Below, piece by piece: positions 50,207 to 62,678 of a stretch of DNA of 64,000 bases (positions within the stretch are counted from its first letter, which is position 1; each line of letters begins with the position of its first letter). Position numbers and translations under genes: made by a program. The notes below the pieces were generated by a model. The model ran no database searches, had not been told where the DNA came from, and was given only the letters and a program-made list of their open reading frames with translations. This DNA is from Ampelomyces quisqualis (Eukaryota > Ascomycota > Dothideomycetes > Pleosporales > Phaeosphaeriaceae): NCBI GenBank assembly GCA_018398575.1, contig JAGTXZ010000019.1, positions 620,001-684,000 on the forward strand, read 5' to 3'.

Positions 50207-52800
50207 ATGCCTGATCATGAGAAACGTGCGCGTAGAGGTGATGTTGATATTTTGATCACGCTGAACGACAGGTTTCCTACCAAGAATGTGTCAGAATTGG
50301 GCTCAAAGAAGCGCTGTCAGTGGCTCGTCTGGCTGTGTCAGGCTGTTAGCTGGCCAGCAGTAGAACTACGGCGTCAAATTCGAGACAGATTTTACCCTCG
50401 TGGCGGTGACATTCAAGACTACATCAAATGGCTTGCAAAGCTAGAAACAGATGTCAGGCAGCTAGCAGACTCTCTGTTGAGTATGCCTCCTTCGCTGCGC
50501 GACTTATTCTCGTCTGACATGCAAACATAGTGCAAAACCTCAATCGTGGACCAACTCCGGAAACACCAGCGGTCGGTACTCCTCACCCGGACTCGGTCAA
50601 CCTCGAAAAGATCATGATCCTGCAATCTCCTCTCGACCCCAAGATCCCGATCGATTCCTTGCGTGGCATGCCTGATGATGGTAAATTACCTCTCCTTATT
50701 ATAAGTACAAATGCGCAATATACTGATAACGTTCCTCCTGTGGGTCAGGTGCCATACTGGTGTTGAAGCACTTCTACTTAGATTTATGTGCCGACAGTAT
50801 ACGTCGCTTGTACGAAGTCGTCCCTGACCTCAGCGACTCGCCCCCACGGCCCGGCTCTCCTGCGCCTGCTGTACAACCCGAAGAAGACACCGGGACCGAT
50901 ATCATTCGATCGTGGTTTCGCATCATGGTCTTGAACGATAGCGAAGCTGCTACACTGGAGCACGCGACCAGGTCCAAAAGCATTGACCAGTTTCTGCTGG
51001 GCTGTCAAGCAAGTCAGCTGGAAATGTACTGCGACTTCTTCGAGAAAGCCTGGCGTCCGCATGCAGTTCAGTATCTCCGGGTTGCGATTTGTGCTCAAAC
51101 TCTGGCTGGCGGAGACATCAAGACAATCCAACTACTTGGCGGTACGATACCGAGTACAACTGAAGGACTTAAGATGACCAAGCCGTGTTGGGACATACTG
51201 TGAGTCTTTTGAACACACTCGTAACTGTTGCTGATGAATACAGATACCGCTGGTTTCCTGATCTTCTGACACCTTGGAGTCTTGCAAGCATATGTTCTAA
51301 CTTCGAAGACTACACGACTATCTGCAAGCTGCTCATGCTGAGATTGTACAACGAACATTGGTACGACCCCTCGAGTATCATGGAACAATGCCCGACTGGG
51401 GTCTACATGGGGTTCGTTCCGACAAGCAAGGGTGATTTCTCTTTACATGCGGGTTTGCGCAAAGAAGGTGAACTGTGGGTGCAACGCCAGTCGCGAAACT
51501 ACCTGTGTGGTCAGATGGCGATGGGTGACCCATTGACCCAAGCTTTCCTGGACGAGATCCGGAAGAGAAAAGAAAGACTGTATCTGGTCGTCTACGAAGG
51601 CACCAACGCGGACGCTACCGTGCACCCTACGGAGCCTGATCTCTTCATCTGCCGCAACCGATCCGCAATGACGCATGAAGAGCTTCAGACTGTTCGTTAC
51701 AGCACGACTATCACGCTAGAAGATGTAAAGAATCAGCTCCGGAGGGGCAAGACAACAATGTACGACCCGATAGTCGTTGACTCGTGGCAATTTATCATGA
51801 TCGATCGAGAAGTTGGTCTACCCTTTCAACTGATGGACATCGTGCAGGACACGCTCCTCATGCTTGTCAGCGACCCATCTCCAAGACACATTGCGAAGCG
51901 TGTCATCCGCGAAGTCATACCACCTTCCGTACAAGAGATCTTCCTCGAAGAGGTCACGATCGAGAGCTCTCCTGAACTACAATTTGCTGCTCCGCTCGAC
52001 ATGCAGTACGAAGGGAACAGGTATAGGTGCTTTGACCCAGACCATAGCATCATTGCATCGAACCAGGAAAGAATGGCTTCAGAGCCAAGCTCACGCGACA
52101 CGAATCGAATCATTAGACGTATCGTAGAAGACATGGAACGTTGTGGGCTCATTACGCTCTCTACCGAGTACGAAAGGCCGCAAGCACGGCCTGTCGTCGT
52201 CCAAGGGACAGATGGTGGATACGACTTATATTTCCCATACAAGCGAGACGCCGCAGCCACAGAGGGTGAACGTGTACCGTCTCTACCTATGCCCAAAGAC
52301 AACTGTCTGCTGGAATTTGCACTGGACTACAAGAAGAAGCATCCTAGAGCGATTGTAACGAAAGGCTCCATACAGACACACTACTGCGCATGGCCCATGC
52401 CAGCCATCAAAAGTCTCGGCAGGACAGACCTGAACTTTGTAACATGGGAAGGTCATGTTTACCGCTGGAACGCAATGCGTAGGTCGCACTTCATCTCCAC
52501 GTTTGGCCGCTAGCTGACAAAACTCTGCTCGTAGCATTCGATCGGCCGTCATCTGCAAACGCATGGCAATACTACATCCAACATTACATCAACTCGAAGT
52601 TCCCATTCGTCATGTTCTACCTCACCTCTTTCGTTATTTGCGCGACAGACGTGAACGACGCCGAACGCAAGTCCGCTACACTGCTTGAAGCTATGGAAAA
52701 CCGGGGTTGGAGAATATCCCTGCCCAGACCTCGCGAGTGGAAATCTGAACTCGAGGATTTGAAACTCGACATACTGTTCGGGGGCATTAGGCCAGCTTAG
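50207..52800 (+). CDS. Large protein of unknown function, five exons
   Basis: Exons 50207-50480, 50531-50680, 50749-51199, 51244-52478 and 52535-52800 give 791 residues. All four introns (50, 68, 44 and 56 nt) have GT-AG ends, keep the frame, and remove stops or frame changes, which supports a real and intact gene. I do not recognise a family. The N terminus is basic (E-K-R-A-R-R-G-D-V-D), with a Trp-rich helix (C-Q-W-L-V-W-L-C-Q-A-V-S-W). The rest is globular in composition, with cysteines and tryptophans scattered and no transmembrane segment, signal peptide or long low-complexity region. Y-R-W-F-P-D-L-L-T-P-W-S-L-A-S-I opens the largest exon. Probably lineage-restricted. Confidence 0.7.
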
Positions 52801-54125
52801 ATGAAGAGATTATGATTGCATTGGGCTACAAGGGCATTTCGGTGGCGTGGCGGGACTGAGCGTTTGAGTTAGCAGCAGTTTGAAATCAAAGTATCTAACA
52901 ACGAATAGGTAAACTTCATCTTGCTTCTATGGCTCGCGTGTGCCAGGCCATTATTTTTTAGATATAGCCTCACTACGCTAACCAAACTAGGCCATCAGCA
53001 CTTCGAACCTCTACGCCGTCACCCCTCGCAAACAGAGGTAACAACTGGTACGATCAGATATTTCAGAATTAAAAAAGAGGATTGGCCTTCTTCCTAAGCA
53101 TTCAGCGTCACACCTGGCATCCAAAACCATGTCGAGTGTTGCACTCAGCCTTGACAAGAAGCGCCAGACTGTCCTCCTCCTGATCTTGCCATGTCTCATG
53201 GCTCGTAGCATTCATTGCCAAAACACAGCTTGCTATCTACAGTCTCTATTAGTTGCCCCAACCCAACAAATCCTCCCCAGAGACAGATCTATCAGTAAAA
53301 TTGTGAGTCAGCGTTTCCTGACGCAAGACATCTCACACCACCCAAAAAATAACACTTGTTAAGCCCAAGTACTTCCACCTCGACGGAAGTAGACATGCAG
53401 CGGACTTGTTCCAGCTTGATTCCATCCAAGTCTTGCGTTGGAGTAACACACCAATGAACCCTACGCGTACTTGCAGCTTATTTCCGAGGCACGGGCAGGG
53501 AAGTCGGCTTCATTGGACTTGTGTTTGCTGGGAGTGCGGGAAATACGATCTAGAAAATCATGTGTCGGGCCGGTATGGACGATTGAGGAGTGCGGAAGAC
53601 GATGGCGGCGAGGTGTCGTACCGCGTCTGTGGTGGTTTTTGAAGGGGTCCAAGTGTGGTTGTATGGGTTTAGTAATCAGTTCGTTTCAATGATTGTATTG
53701 TGCCAGCTAATTGCATTTGTCTGTGAGAAGCTTGCATGATAGTTAGGGAAAGTTTGGCAACTCTATTCGTAGTGATTGTGTCACCTATGAACTAAAGATT
53801 GTTCATGTTGATAAGTCCTTCTGTGTTGAATGCAGTGAGTTGTATTGTAAGAGTGTTTCTAGGGTATAGTATTTGATATAGAGGGTGCCGTCGACCGCAG
53901 TTGGAAAGTGTCCTTCTTCCATCATTACAATGAAGCCATGATACTTCTAGCGTGGCTTTACGTGACATAGCATAATATGAAAAGAAGTGACGCAGTCCCG
54001 GCTTTGGGTGCGTCTACAAAATTTCGGTCGTTTCTGATGCGTATGGTGATTATGCATGTGGCATCAGTAATTCGTGTGATGACACGCTTGCGCAATGCAT
54101 CTACATAATCTTTCAATGTGATGGT
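52801..54125. other. Gene-free, AT-richer stretch
   Basis: 1.3 kb. A 77-codon frame at 53129-53362 with a hydrophobic N-terminal third is the only candidate, and it is unsupported. The rest shows only short frames. Confidence 0.45.
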
Positions 54126-56146
54126 TTAGAATGATTCTGCTCTTATTCGCACATAAGAATCCGCGTTTGTGACATATTGCCTGAAAGACGGCCCGACAGC
54201 CCAGCTTGTCAAGTCGCGTACCGATGTCTATTGCACAAAGTCAGCCAAGTATTTCAGCACTGCACATCACAAGCCTGACTCTGCTTACCTTAGCCAGATC
54301 GCAAAGATCTAGTAGTCCTGTTTCTTTGTTCCTTTCAAGTGCTTCATCATTTGAGTGGTACCAATCGCAACGTATTGTATTGCTCATATCCATCAGCCAC
54401 TCCATACGCTCCTGCATCTCGGGTATCTGTACGGCATATTCGCGGAATGCTGGCCATATGATTGTATCCAGCATCTGAATGTGAGGCATGAATAATTGGT
54501 TCGGCCTATAATCTCAATCAGTAAGAAGTTGCGTAGCTATACCATGTGACTTACGTTGGTCTTAACCACTCTGGCATGAGCTCGTAGGTCTCTGCTGAAG
54601 GCGAAATCATCCATCTCATCAAGTACCACAGGGTGTACATCATAGCGAAGGCGGTAAAGTCGTTTCCTATAATAGAATGAGCAATGCCAAAAGAAAACGC
54701 TTCCCGAGATACACGGATTGAAGGACTCCAAAGAAGCAACATGAGACTGTGTCCGTACCTTTGAGCCGGGAGCTGTGCACTATACCGGCTACCCACTTGC
54801 TAAGCACACCCGATCTGTTGTACTCTTCCTCGTCAAAAAGCGCTGCGATGTTGGGATGCACCTCAATTATAGCCTCGGCAGATGTGCCACTGGCGAGCAT
54901 CGCTGAAGTCTCTCCGTATAGACTGTAAAAGGCTGTTTTCAGCGAGCCAGGATCAGGTCGAGTATTTACGGTCATCATCGCCCAGGTTGGGAGGAATAGA
55001 TTGTTGACTGGGATATCTTGAATTTGCGCGGGATAGTTGTTCGTCAAAACACTGCTCGAGAAGGGCATATTGCCGAAGAGATTGCGGAGATTGAAATTCG
55101 GATGAATTCGTAGGGTATTGACGATTGGCTGGCGGCTGCTGAGATGTGTCAGCGCGTGAACCCTTTTCTTTTGATCCTTTTTCGGCGACTGTTGTCTGCT
55201 TCTTGAGGATTCGGCGGACGACGCAGTAGTTGCACCCGCAGAGTCGAAGGCCCTTGATTGAGTCAGTATCCTCGGATCTATGAATACATCCACATCAGCG
55301 GCCGCTTCGGCTTCGGCTTCATCTTCGTTCTCGCTTTCGCTTATGTCTCGAAGGTAGTCGTCTCGGTCGAACAAAATGAACAGAAAGGGCGGTTTCGCGG
55401 TGTCGGATGCTGGTTGCTTCCATTTTGTAGAGGGTGAAGTTGTTGGATTCGATGGTAACCATACGGAGGGTTGACCAACCAGTGGCGAACTAATGGCTTG
55501 AGGATCCTGACCGTACAGTGTGCCTCTGGTATCATTGAAGCCAGCTGTCGCATCTGCGCTTACATGACTCCCAGAACTTCCCGAATCCCGTGCAAGTAAG
55601 CTGAGCTAAAGTTACCATCGAGGCGTGTTTAAAAATCGTAGCAAACGAGATCAGTCATACCTAGGAGGTTTGCTTACAACTGGAGAGAATGCGGAGAGAG
55701 GAGGCAAATCTCTGACAATGTCCTCGAGACGGTCACCAATCCTCAGCCGCGCCAGAATGACCGAAGCGTGATCATCGGAGCTTGTACGTAAGGCTCTTAT
55801 AACGCGCTCCATCTCTTCAGCCTTGCCAGACATGCTTTCTCTCTTGAGCAGCTTCATGCGCTCAGCTCTCGAAACTCCTTCTGCCACATCAAATCGGCAG
55901 GACAAGTCGAGCTCGCTGCATCGTGTGCAGCGTGGCCTCATGCCATCGCACTGTGCGAGACTCGGTCAGTGGCCCCGAGTATCTTCAAAGACCGTCCTCA
56001 AGACTTACCTTGACTTTGCTACTTCGACATGGCAGACAGGCGACGGCTATAGCTTGTCGTCTCTTCTTTGGATCTGGGGCGGAGCGTTGTTGGCCTGGCT
56101 CGTCGGAGGCGGGAGCGATAGGCTGCCACCGCTCTGTAGGTTCCAT
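54126..56146 (-). CDS. Zn2Cys6 fungal transcription factor
   Basis: Six exons (minus): 56009-56146, 55661-55950, 54759-55525, 54555-54666, 54289-54505 and 54126-54227, 541 residues. The zinc cluster is C37-x2-C40-x6-C47-x6-C54-x2-C57-x6-C64, preceded by a basic P-K-K-R-R run. The first intron falls exactly before C47, a common position in this family. The second intron (55526-55660) is the least certain because its donor has competitors. After a linker, an acidic stretch (E-S-E-N-E-D-E-A-E-A-E-A) is followed by a helical region (I-P-V-N-N-L-F-L-P-T-W-A-M-M and A-F-A-M-M-Y-T-L-W-Y-L-M-R-W) that resembles the C-terminal part of AflR/bZIP-like regulators with a conserved Trp. Targets are unknown; no biosynthetic cluster is adjacent. 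Confidence 0.82.
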
Positions 56147-58446
56147 AGGTGTTCGCAAGCTGAAGGCTCAGGTGCTCGCTAGATTGGGCGCCCCAGCCCT
56201 TGAAGAACACCCGTCGCTTGTGACTATATGCTGCCCGACTGTTCCAGGCGACAAGCGACAGTGTCACGGTACCAAAGACATCCGTTGAAAGTGGCCATCC
56301 CCTGGCCCCGGACTTGAGACTACCATACGCGGGACCAGACTGGAATAGGATTCTAGATGTGTGAGGATTTTTTTGAGTGGTGCTCGGGGAAAATGTCCGA
56401 CGGAGAAGTCCCCCTGACCAATGAGAAGCTGCGTAGGGATGCTCTAGAACGCATGCAAACCAGTCGTGGTGTCGTTAGCTATAAGGCTACAGGCCACATA
56501 CGTCTTTGCTGCGGTCGAGAATTGCCCCTCTCCTCGGCATCGTCTCACGACTTGGCTGGTTGGGCCCCTAGCGCCGTTGACATCTTCTTTGGTTCATGTT
56601 CCACATCCATGCCACAATCGATTTGCTTGCATCCTCAATAATTTCTTCTTGATGTTTGAGTCTGGCGGTGAAGAGCTGGTGTGTTTTCTAGATGTCGTGG
56701 ACCCCGGATCCATGTTGCATCCCAATCCGTCGGTTCGACTTGGAGAAGGTCGAAGGCTAAGCCTCAAATGTGCCTAACAAACGCGCATTGTCTCTGGGCA
56801 TGAGGATCAGAAATTCCCCTGGAGCAACATTTCTTCAAAGCATACCATCTTGCCGAAAATCCGCGCCATATCGAACGAGGATGAGTGTCGCAGGCATGTG
56901 ACACGAGAACTGTGCCACCACATTAAGAGACAGCTGGGCATACGAGGGGCTAATTCTTCCATCGGAAACAGAATGTTCATTATGAGCGCCATTGGGGAAA
57001 GGTAACAAGAGCTGGGAGGTGCGAAACATGAAGTTAGCTGAAGTTTGACTCCTGACGTCACCCTTGCTTTCAGGGTCCAATCCACACCCCGCGGCCCGTC
57101 GGAGGCTTCTTCGTTTGCGAAAGTGTATGGCGAGGGAAGGGTGGACATTGGGGATGTGGATAACCTGTTAAGGAACCGCTTGTTTTCCGATCTCGAGCAT
57201 TTGGCCGTCAGCACCGATCACCTGCGTCGTGAAGGGGCTATGGCGTTTGCAAACATTGGTGAAAGAGTCGCATGCATCTTGAGTGCGATCGCATAGCCAG
57301 TGGCGGCTTCATTGCATGCGCGGCTTCAAAGTGTTAGTGTGAATAGCTGGGAGGCGCTTCGACAAGCGAGATCGACTGGGCATCATACGTTGCAAAAGCA
57401 AAAGCAAATTGCAATCCGCAACCGTATGGTGTAGTCATCAACTTCGTAAGTGGGAAAAGTTCAGTCTCCCAAGGAAGCAGGCACACAGGCTAGCTAGGAG
57501 CTCCCTATGCGCGATAAAGAGGGTCTGATTAACGACACAGTTGAAGGAGCGCGAAGATGATGTTGCGTTGATGGGGAATGAGAGACCGACAAACAAGCAG
57601 AGCGATCGCAAACTCGTTGAGTTCTTGCAGCAAAAGATGATACGAGGATTTCGAGACAACGCCAATTCATCAATTCGAACGGCCCTGGTACACAGCCGAT
57701 CACACGTGCTGACAAAAGCAGGCTGAAAAAGCCTCAGCGTTACGCTGTCGACCAATGAATTCCACCGAGTGCGAAACAACAACCCATGAATAATATGCAA
57801 CCAACGACCAAACCATGAGCCATAAGACTCAAACAGATGAATGTAAGATGTAGTCTTACCGCAAACAGCACCTCCAAGGTAATTGGTGGTAGCACTCGCG
57901 CCACTTTGGCCATTTAATCCGTCCGCGAGCCGACACGCCACACAGTCCGAGACTGACCGAACAAGCCGTTACTTTCTCATCTTATATTTTACACATACAA
58001 TCAAGTACAGTAATAGGTAATATGTCAACTTGACTCCTCCGCAATAATCACTCGGGTACGCACTGTAGGTAAGCCACAAGCTGACGTTAGGCCGCCTGCC
58101 GGATCTCAATAAGCATGGATGTACGACTACTATTGCATGGTCAGTTTTGAAGTCTGAGGCGGAGTCAGTGGTCCGATGGTTCTGGTGCGCATTATTTTAT
58201 GAAGGGTTGTGTTCTCAAAGAATGAAGGGGTAGATTTGTGGTCTTAGGGATGCGAGCCTATTCGCAAGTTATCTAGAGATTAACGCTAATATAAGGCGGC
58301 CCTGGTAATGAGAAGTTATAATAAACAACAGGCTCATACATCCCTGCGTATAATTTACCGTCTAAACAAGATCGATCCTTCGCCAAGGAGATCCAGCCCG
58401 GAAGTATCAACAAAAGAGAAATCGCTGATTAACAATTTTCGCACTC
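56147..58446. other. Gene-free stretch
   Basis: 2.3 kb without a supportable gene. Several 80-170-codon frames on both strands overlap one another and match nothing I know. It must contain the promoter of the Zn2Cys6 gene and the 3' end of the RTA1-like gene. Confidence 0.45.
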
Positions 58447-59465
58447 TTAACGGCCGCCAATCATCTCGATATCTGAGTCTTGAATATTCTTACTCCGAGG
58501 AGTATTGTTCTTGCCAATAGTGTTGCCAAGGACAGGAAAGCAGTATCCAGGGTGGAACACCGTGAGGAAACCAACAGCCACGATAATCATGACACCTTCT
58601 AGGACAATAAACTCAGGCTCGTTGCGCATAAGCTCGCTTCTCCAGCCACCAGTCAGCTCTGGGATACGGTAGACGCATCGCACAAATATGCAGAGGAAGG
58701 CGAGTGTGACAGCACCCATGAAGGATCGAAAGCGCTTAGTGTGGAAGAGTGCCATGGACTCATCTGTCAATTGGTCGCGGCGACGGTATGTGCGGACGGT
58801 GTACTCGGTGAGGAAGTAGCCGAAGCAAGCAAGGATGATGACCTGGAAGATAACACCAGCAATCATCATGTTAGTGCCAACGTCCTGCAAGCTGGATCCG
58901 TCATCGGCAGTAGATGCAAGACCGCCACCTGCACCCTGAAGGATGAGTGAAAAGATGTCACCAGTGATGAAAATGCGGGTGTACCAGACGGGCTTGAGGC
59001 GAGACCATCCCTCACCGAAGCTGATAACGATGTGCTTGAGTGTGAGGTAGATGCCGGCCGAGACGAATGCGGGCGAGATTATGAGACAGCAGATCTGGAT
59101 TATGAAGGCGTTGTCGTCAAAGGTGTCAACGTAGAGCATGAGACGACCACCGTAGCCGAGTGCTTCACCCATGCAACCAAAGCATAGCGCAATCTGATGA
59201 TTGTCAGACTTGTCACTGGCGAATTTCAGAGTCCTTAACTAACCATGTAGGTCCATGTCTTGTATTTGATACCACAGAATAATTGCCAGAAGAAGCAGAC
59301 TGCAAAGAAGGCAGTGAAGAAGGCGTTTGCGCCGACGTCGGGCAGGTAGCCATAGAGAGTTCCTTCCAGTGTGCATGAAACGTCTATGATTTGCTCGCCA
59401 GTGTTATACTGGACGACTTGACCAATGTATGTGCAAGTATCGGGGTTGGGAGGAGGAATCGTCAT
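58447..59465 (-). CDS. RTA1-like seven-transmembrane protein
   Basis: Exons 59244-59465 and 58447-59193 (minus), 322 residues. Hydrophobic segments number about seven, as in the fungal RTA1/RTM1/Rsb1 family of lipid-translocating exporters and stress-resistance proteins: A-F-F-T-A-F-F-A-V-C-F-F-W-Q-L-F first, then I-A-L-C-F-G-C-M-G-E-A-L-G-Y directly after the intron. Family features include G-Y-x-G-R, I-S-P-A-F-V-S-A-G-I-Y-L, F-x-T-G-D-I-F-S-L-I-L-Q-G-A-G-G-G and R-C-V-Y-R-I-P-E. The 50-nt intron has a GTTAGT donor. A plasma-membrane or ER location and a role in sphingoid base or sterol-drug tolerance are family-level inferences. Confidence 0.9.
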
Positions 59466-62400
59466 CGTGGTTTCGAGGCTGAAGAGTCGGGTAGGGAGAA
59501 AAGTTTTGGAAGTCGAAGAATTTGAAAGAGTGAGAAATGGCGTAATAAGGAGGTTGTTATAGTTGAATGTAATGATGGAAGAGACTGCTGACCATGGACA
59601 AAGGACATGTCTTATATCGCCCGCAGCTGGACGAACGAAATGTTGTTTCTCGCTGAACCCTCTTAGCGCAACGGTGGGCTGCCTGAGCCATTACTACCAC
59701 ATGTAGGCGTATAGCCATGGGCTGCAGATGAGATTCTGCCCGATCGGGGCGGAGATGCGAACCCAGCATGTCAGATAACGATTGCTGGCACCAGGTCGGC
59801 AGCCTTGGCTCAACGTGTGGTATAACTGGTATGCGACTTAGCGGCCGTCTTACCTCGTCGTCGCATTTCGAACCCCGTTAGGCTTAGCTTGAGGCTGAAA
59901 GCATTCAAGCTTATTGGGACGCCAACTGGGCTGTGAGTGTCACGCTGTGGAAAGAGGCGGAGCATCGTTAAACTAAACGTGGGCGCGGGAGGAGGAGAGG
60001 AGCGGAGCAGATATTCCGCCGAAGCAAGTATGTGGAGGTCAAGCCATGATGGGATAATGACAGCCACGAGGCTTTGACAAAGTGCCTGATGATGGAGCAT
60101 GCACGAACTCTGCCCGTCAATCGTGGAGAATTGCGATGCGGCCGTGGGGACAGTGGACAGTTGTCCAAGTACCGTTTCTGTCTTACTCCTCACAGTAGCA
60201 TGTACTCAACAATGACGCATCGCGAGCGGTTGCCCGTTGTTGCGCTCGCTCGTGTAGAAATTAGCGTTGAGGTATGTTCTCGCGCTGCACAGCGCGCTTA
60301 CGTTGACGTGGCCTTGGGCTTTGCAAAACGCCAGTCGTAGAGGACCCACAGAACGTGGACCCATTCGACAAGCAGTTCGGTAGCGGTGAGCTCATGACTC
60401 TACTCCGTACCTAAGGGGAGCATTATGCGCAGCCCCGAGCAACTCGCTTCGTGTCGTCAGGAAGCAAGTTTGAGGTTTGGTGCTACACCGGTCGCAACAG
60501 GCCCAGAAATAGCTCCGTGGGCACGTGACTTATCGGATAGTTATCGGACAAGTTGGCGCCGCCGAGCGATGTCTTTCGATAAGTTCGCCTGGATCCCCGT
60601 TGCAGAGATCAATTAGGCATTAGCAGGTCTAACACCTGTGTCCTGTTTCATTGCTCGTACGAACGCGGCTCATGCCCGGAGCATACATTTTCATACTCAT
60701 GACGGGAAACCTGTCCTCAAAAAATCCATGGATGCTTCCGAGGACCGAGAGCAACCCGATATCGAAGAGCACCAAATCGCATTGTACGGAGTAACCGACA
60801 CTTGTCATACGCACAATAGTGCAAGTGCTGCATCGCAAAGGCGCACGCGTTGATTGCTCACCAAGTACCTACACTGCCTTTACTACACCGCGAACTTGTG
60901 GCTTCAAGTATCAAAGAGTATTCAGCCTATGCGATTGCATTACCTGGATCCTTCATGAGTTTGTTTTGTCGAAGACATTCAGCACTATACTTTTAAGTCC
61001 TTGAAGGCAAAGGCCCTGTCAGCATTGTCACGTGATCATCGAGCACCTTGGATCCAGCAGTGCTGGACACGAAAGTCCACTACGGTCATAACGACGTGAA
61101 ATAGTTCCGACCTTAAAAAGAGAATACAAAGTCCCGCTGACAGCCGGTATTTTACTTATCGTTGCCTGATTAACGACGTCGCACTGTGCCTCAGTTCAAG
61201 TCCGCTGCCGAGAAGAAGCACTTGATACACGTGGTGAACACCGGCGGACTCACTTGCGGATAAACATATGTCCAAGGAAGACTAAGAAAAGGAAGCAAAC
61301 AATATTGTTGTCTGTGCTGGGCAAAGCTATGGCGCAGTCGGGCAAGGAAAGAGCAATCCTCTTAGTGGCACCAACTACATGGTAAAGATGATGGCCGATA
61401 TGTTGACGAGAACCATCCTGTCCGAACAGCATAGGACGATCATAGAAAAGTTTTTATGCACTCTTTTAGGATCACTGTTTGACTCGATCACCGACATTTT
61501 GACTATCAGGTAGACTCCAGCTGGTCAAGTGCAAAAATTGTTGTCTCGTATATTTTACAACATTGAGCTTGTTGGCATGGCTGCTAAGATTATTGAGGAT
61601 CCTGATGTTGCCCAGGGTTTGTTGTCCATCCAGCGGCTGGCATCGCAAACTGCAAGGCGAGCAATTATACTTCCAGCGGGAACTGCGATTGCGTGTCTGA
61701 TTTAATATCGGCGAGCGATGCCGCGAGCAAGTGCGATACTGTCCTCAATTCGAGCGGGAAGAATAAATCAGCTTCCCTCTTCATCTTTCGGCGGCCAAGT
61801 ATTTTGCCGCGTAGTAACACACCCTGGCAACCTTGGACCTTCGATGTATCTCTGGGTTGATCGACTTCAGCTGTGATTAATATGTTTCCAGCGCATCAAC
61901 TTCAGGCCTTTGAGTGGGCAAGTATCACCGAACCGAGCAGCGTTCCATCCTCGAAACGCGACTCTTACATGCCCGCCGTGGTGGCATGTCGACTGACCTG
62001 GAAATGTACCTCCTGTATCTTGAAACCCCTTTTTTTAATACATTCTACATCCCTTGCTTCTAATCTAACCCTAACCTTGGACTGACTTTCGATTTCCCCA
62101 ACATTATCTAAATAAACTTATAATTCTTCTTTTACAAAGAAAAAAGAGAGGACAAACGTAGGTTTAACGTGTTTGAACCACGTTTTAACCTGCCTGCCCG
62201 CCCGCGCTGGCTATCGTGCTTCGCATCGCGTCGCAGCTCATTCAGAAATTTACCAAAAGTAAAGTCTATCATAAAGCTGCATGTTTTTGTAATAGTGCCA
62301 TTCGTGAGGCGTGCTTGTCGTGTGAGCTCAATCGGTACGTCACAATGTGGGTCATTTTCGGAGCACGGCTACAGGACCTGCTTCGTTTCACATGTTGCTG

Positions 62401-62678
62401 CTTATTCTTGGAATTCTTAATGGCTTGTCATATTCTTTTCTTAGATGCGCATCGCAATATCCAAGAGTTTAATCTGGTGATACGTCTTGTCTTTTTTGGG
62501 CCGACATCTCGTGTTTCGCAAGATCGTTTCAGCTGTCGCTTCATCGCGACTTGGTGTTTCATGACTCGCAAGCCCACATCTGCGAGGAATAGCACGGAGT
62601 ATATCAAAGGGCATTGAACTCGACCTTCGCATGCTCACAACCCCATATTCACCAAAATTTATCCTCACATACAGCAAT
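59466..62678. other. Long gene-free stretch
   Basis: 3.2 kb. No intact gene on either strand. Short readings at 61190-61420 and 61560-61760 keep protein-like composition across stop codons, so a decayed gene is possible but I cannot identify it. The right end has an imperfect inverted repeat (62160-62191) and a telomere-like dodecamer (62065-62076). Confidence 0.4.
62160..62191. repeat. Imperfect inverted repeat
   Basis: AGGTTTAACGTG, a 7-base loop, then CACGTTTTAACCT, which is its near-complement with one extra base. It could form a hairpin or be the end of a degraded element. Confidence 0.5.

Noticed and set aside
53129..53362. 77-codon frame with a hydrophobic N-terminal part, possible small secreted protein
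   Set aside because: Only weakly signal-like, three or four cysteines without pattern, no promoter or splice evidence, and located in AT-rich gene-free DNA.
56357..57941. Several 80-170-codon frames on both strands
   Set aside because: They overlap each other, show no conserved motif, and cannot be chained by plausible splice sites into a coherent protein.
59820..59900. tRNA-like GGTTCGAA motif on the minus strand
   Set aside because: The flanking bases do not pair into a T-arm or acceptor stem, and no anticodon arm was found.
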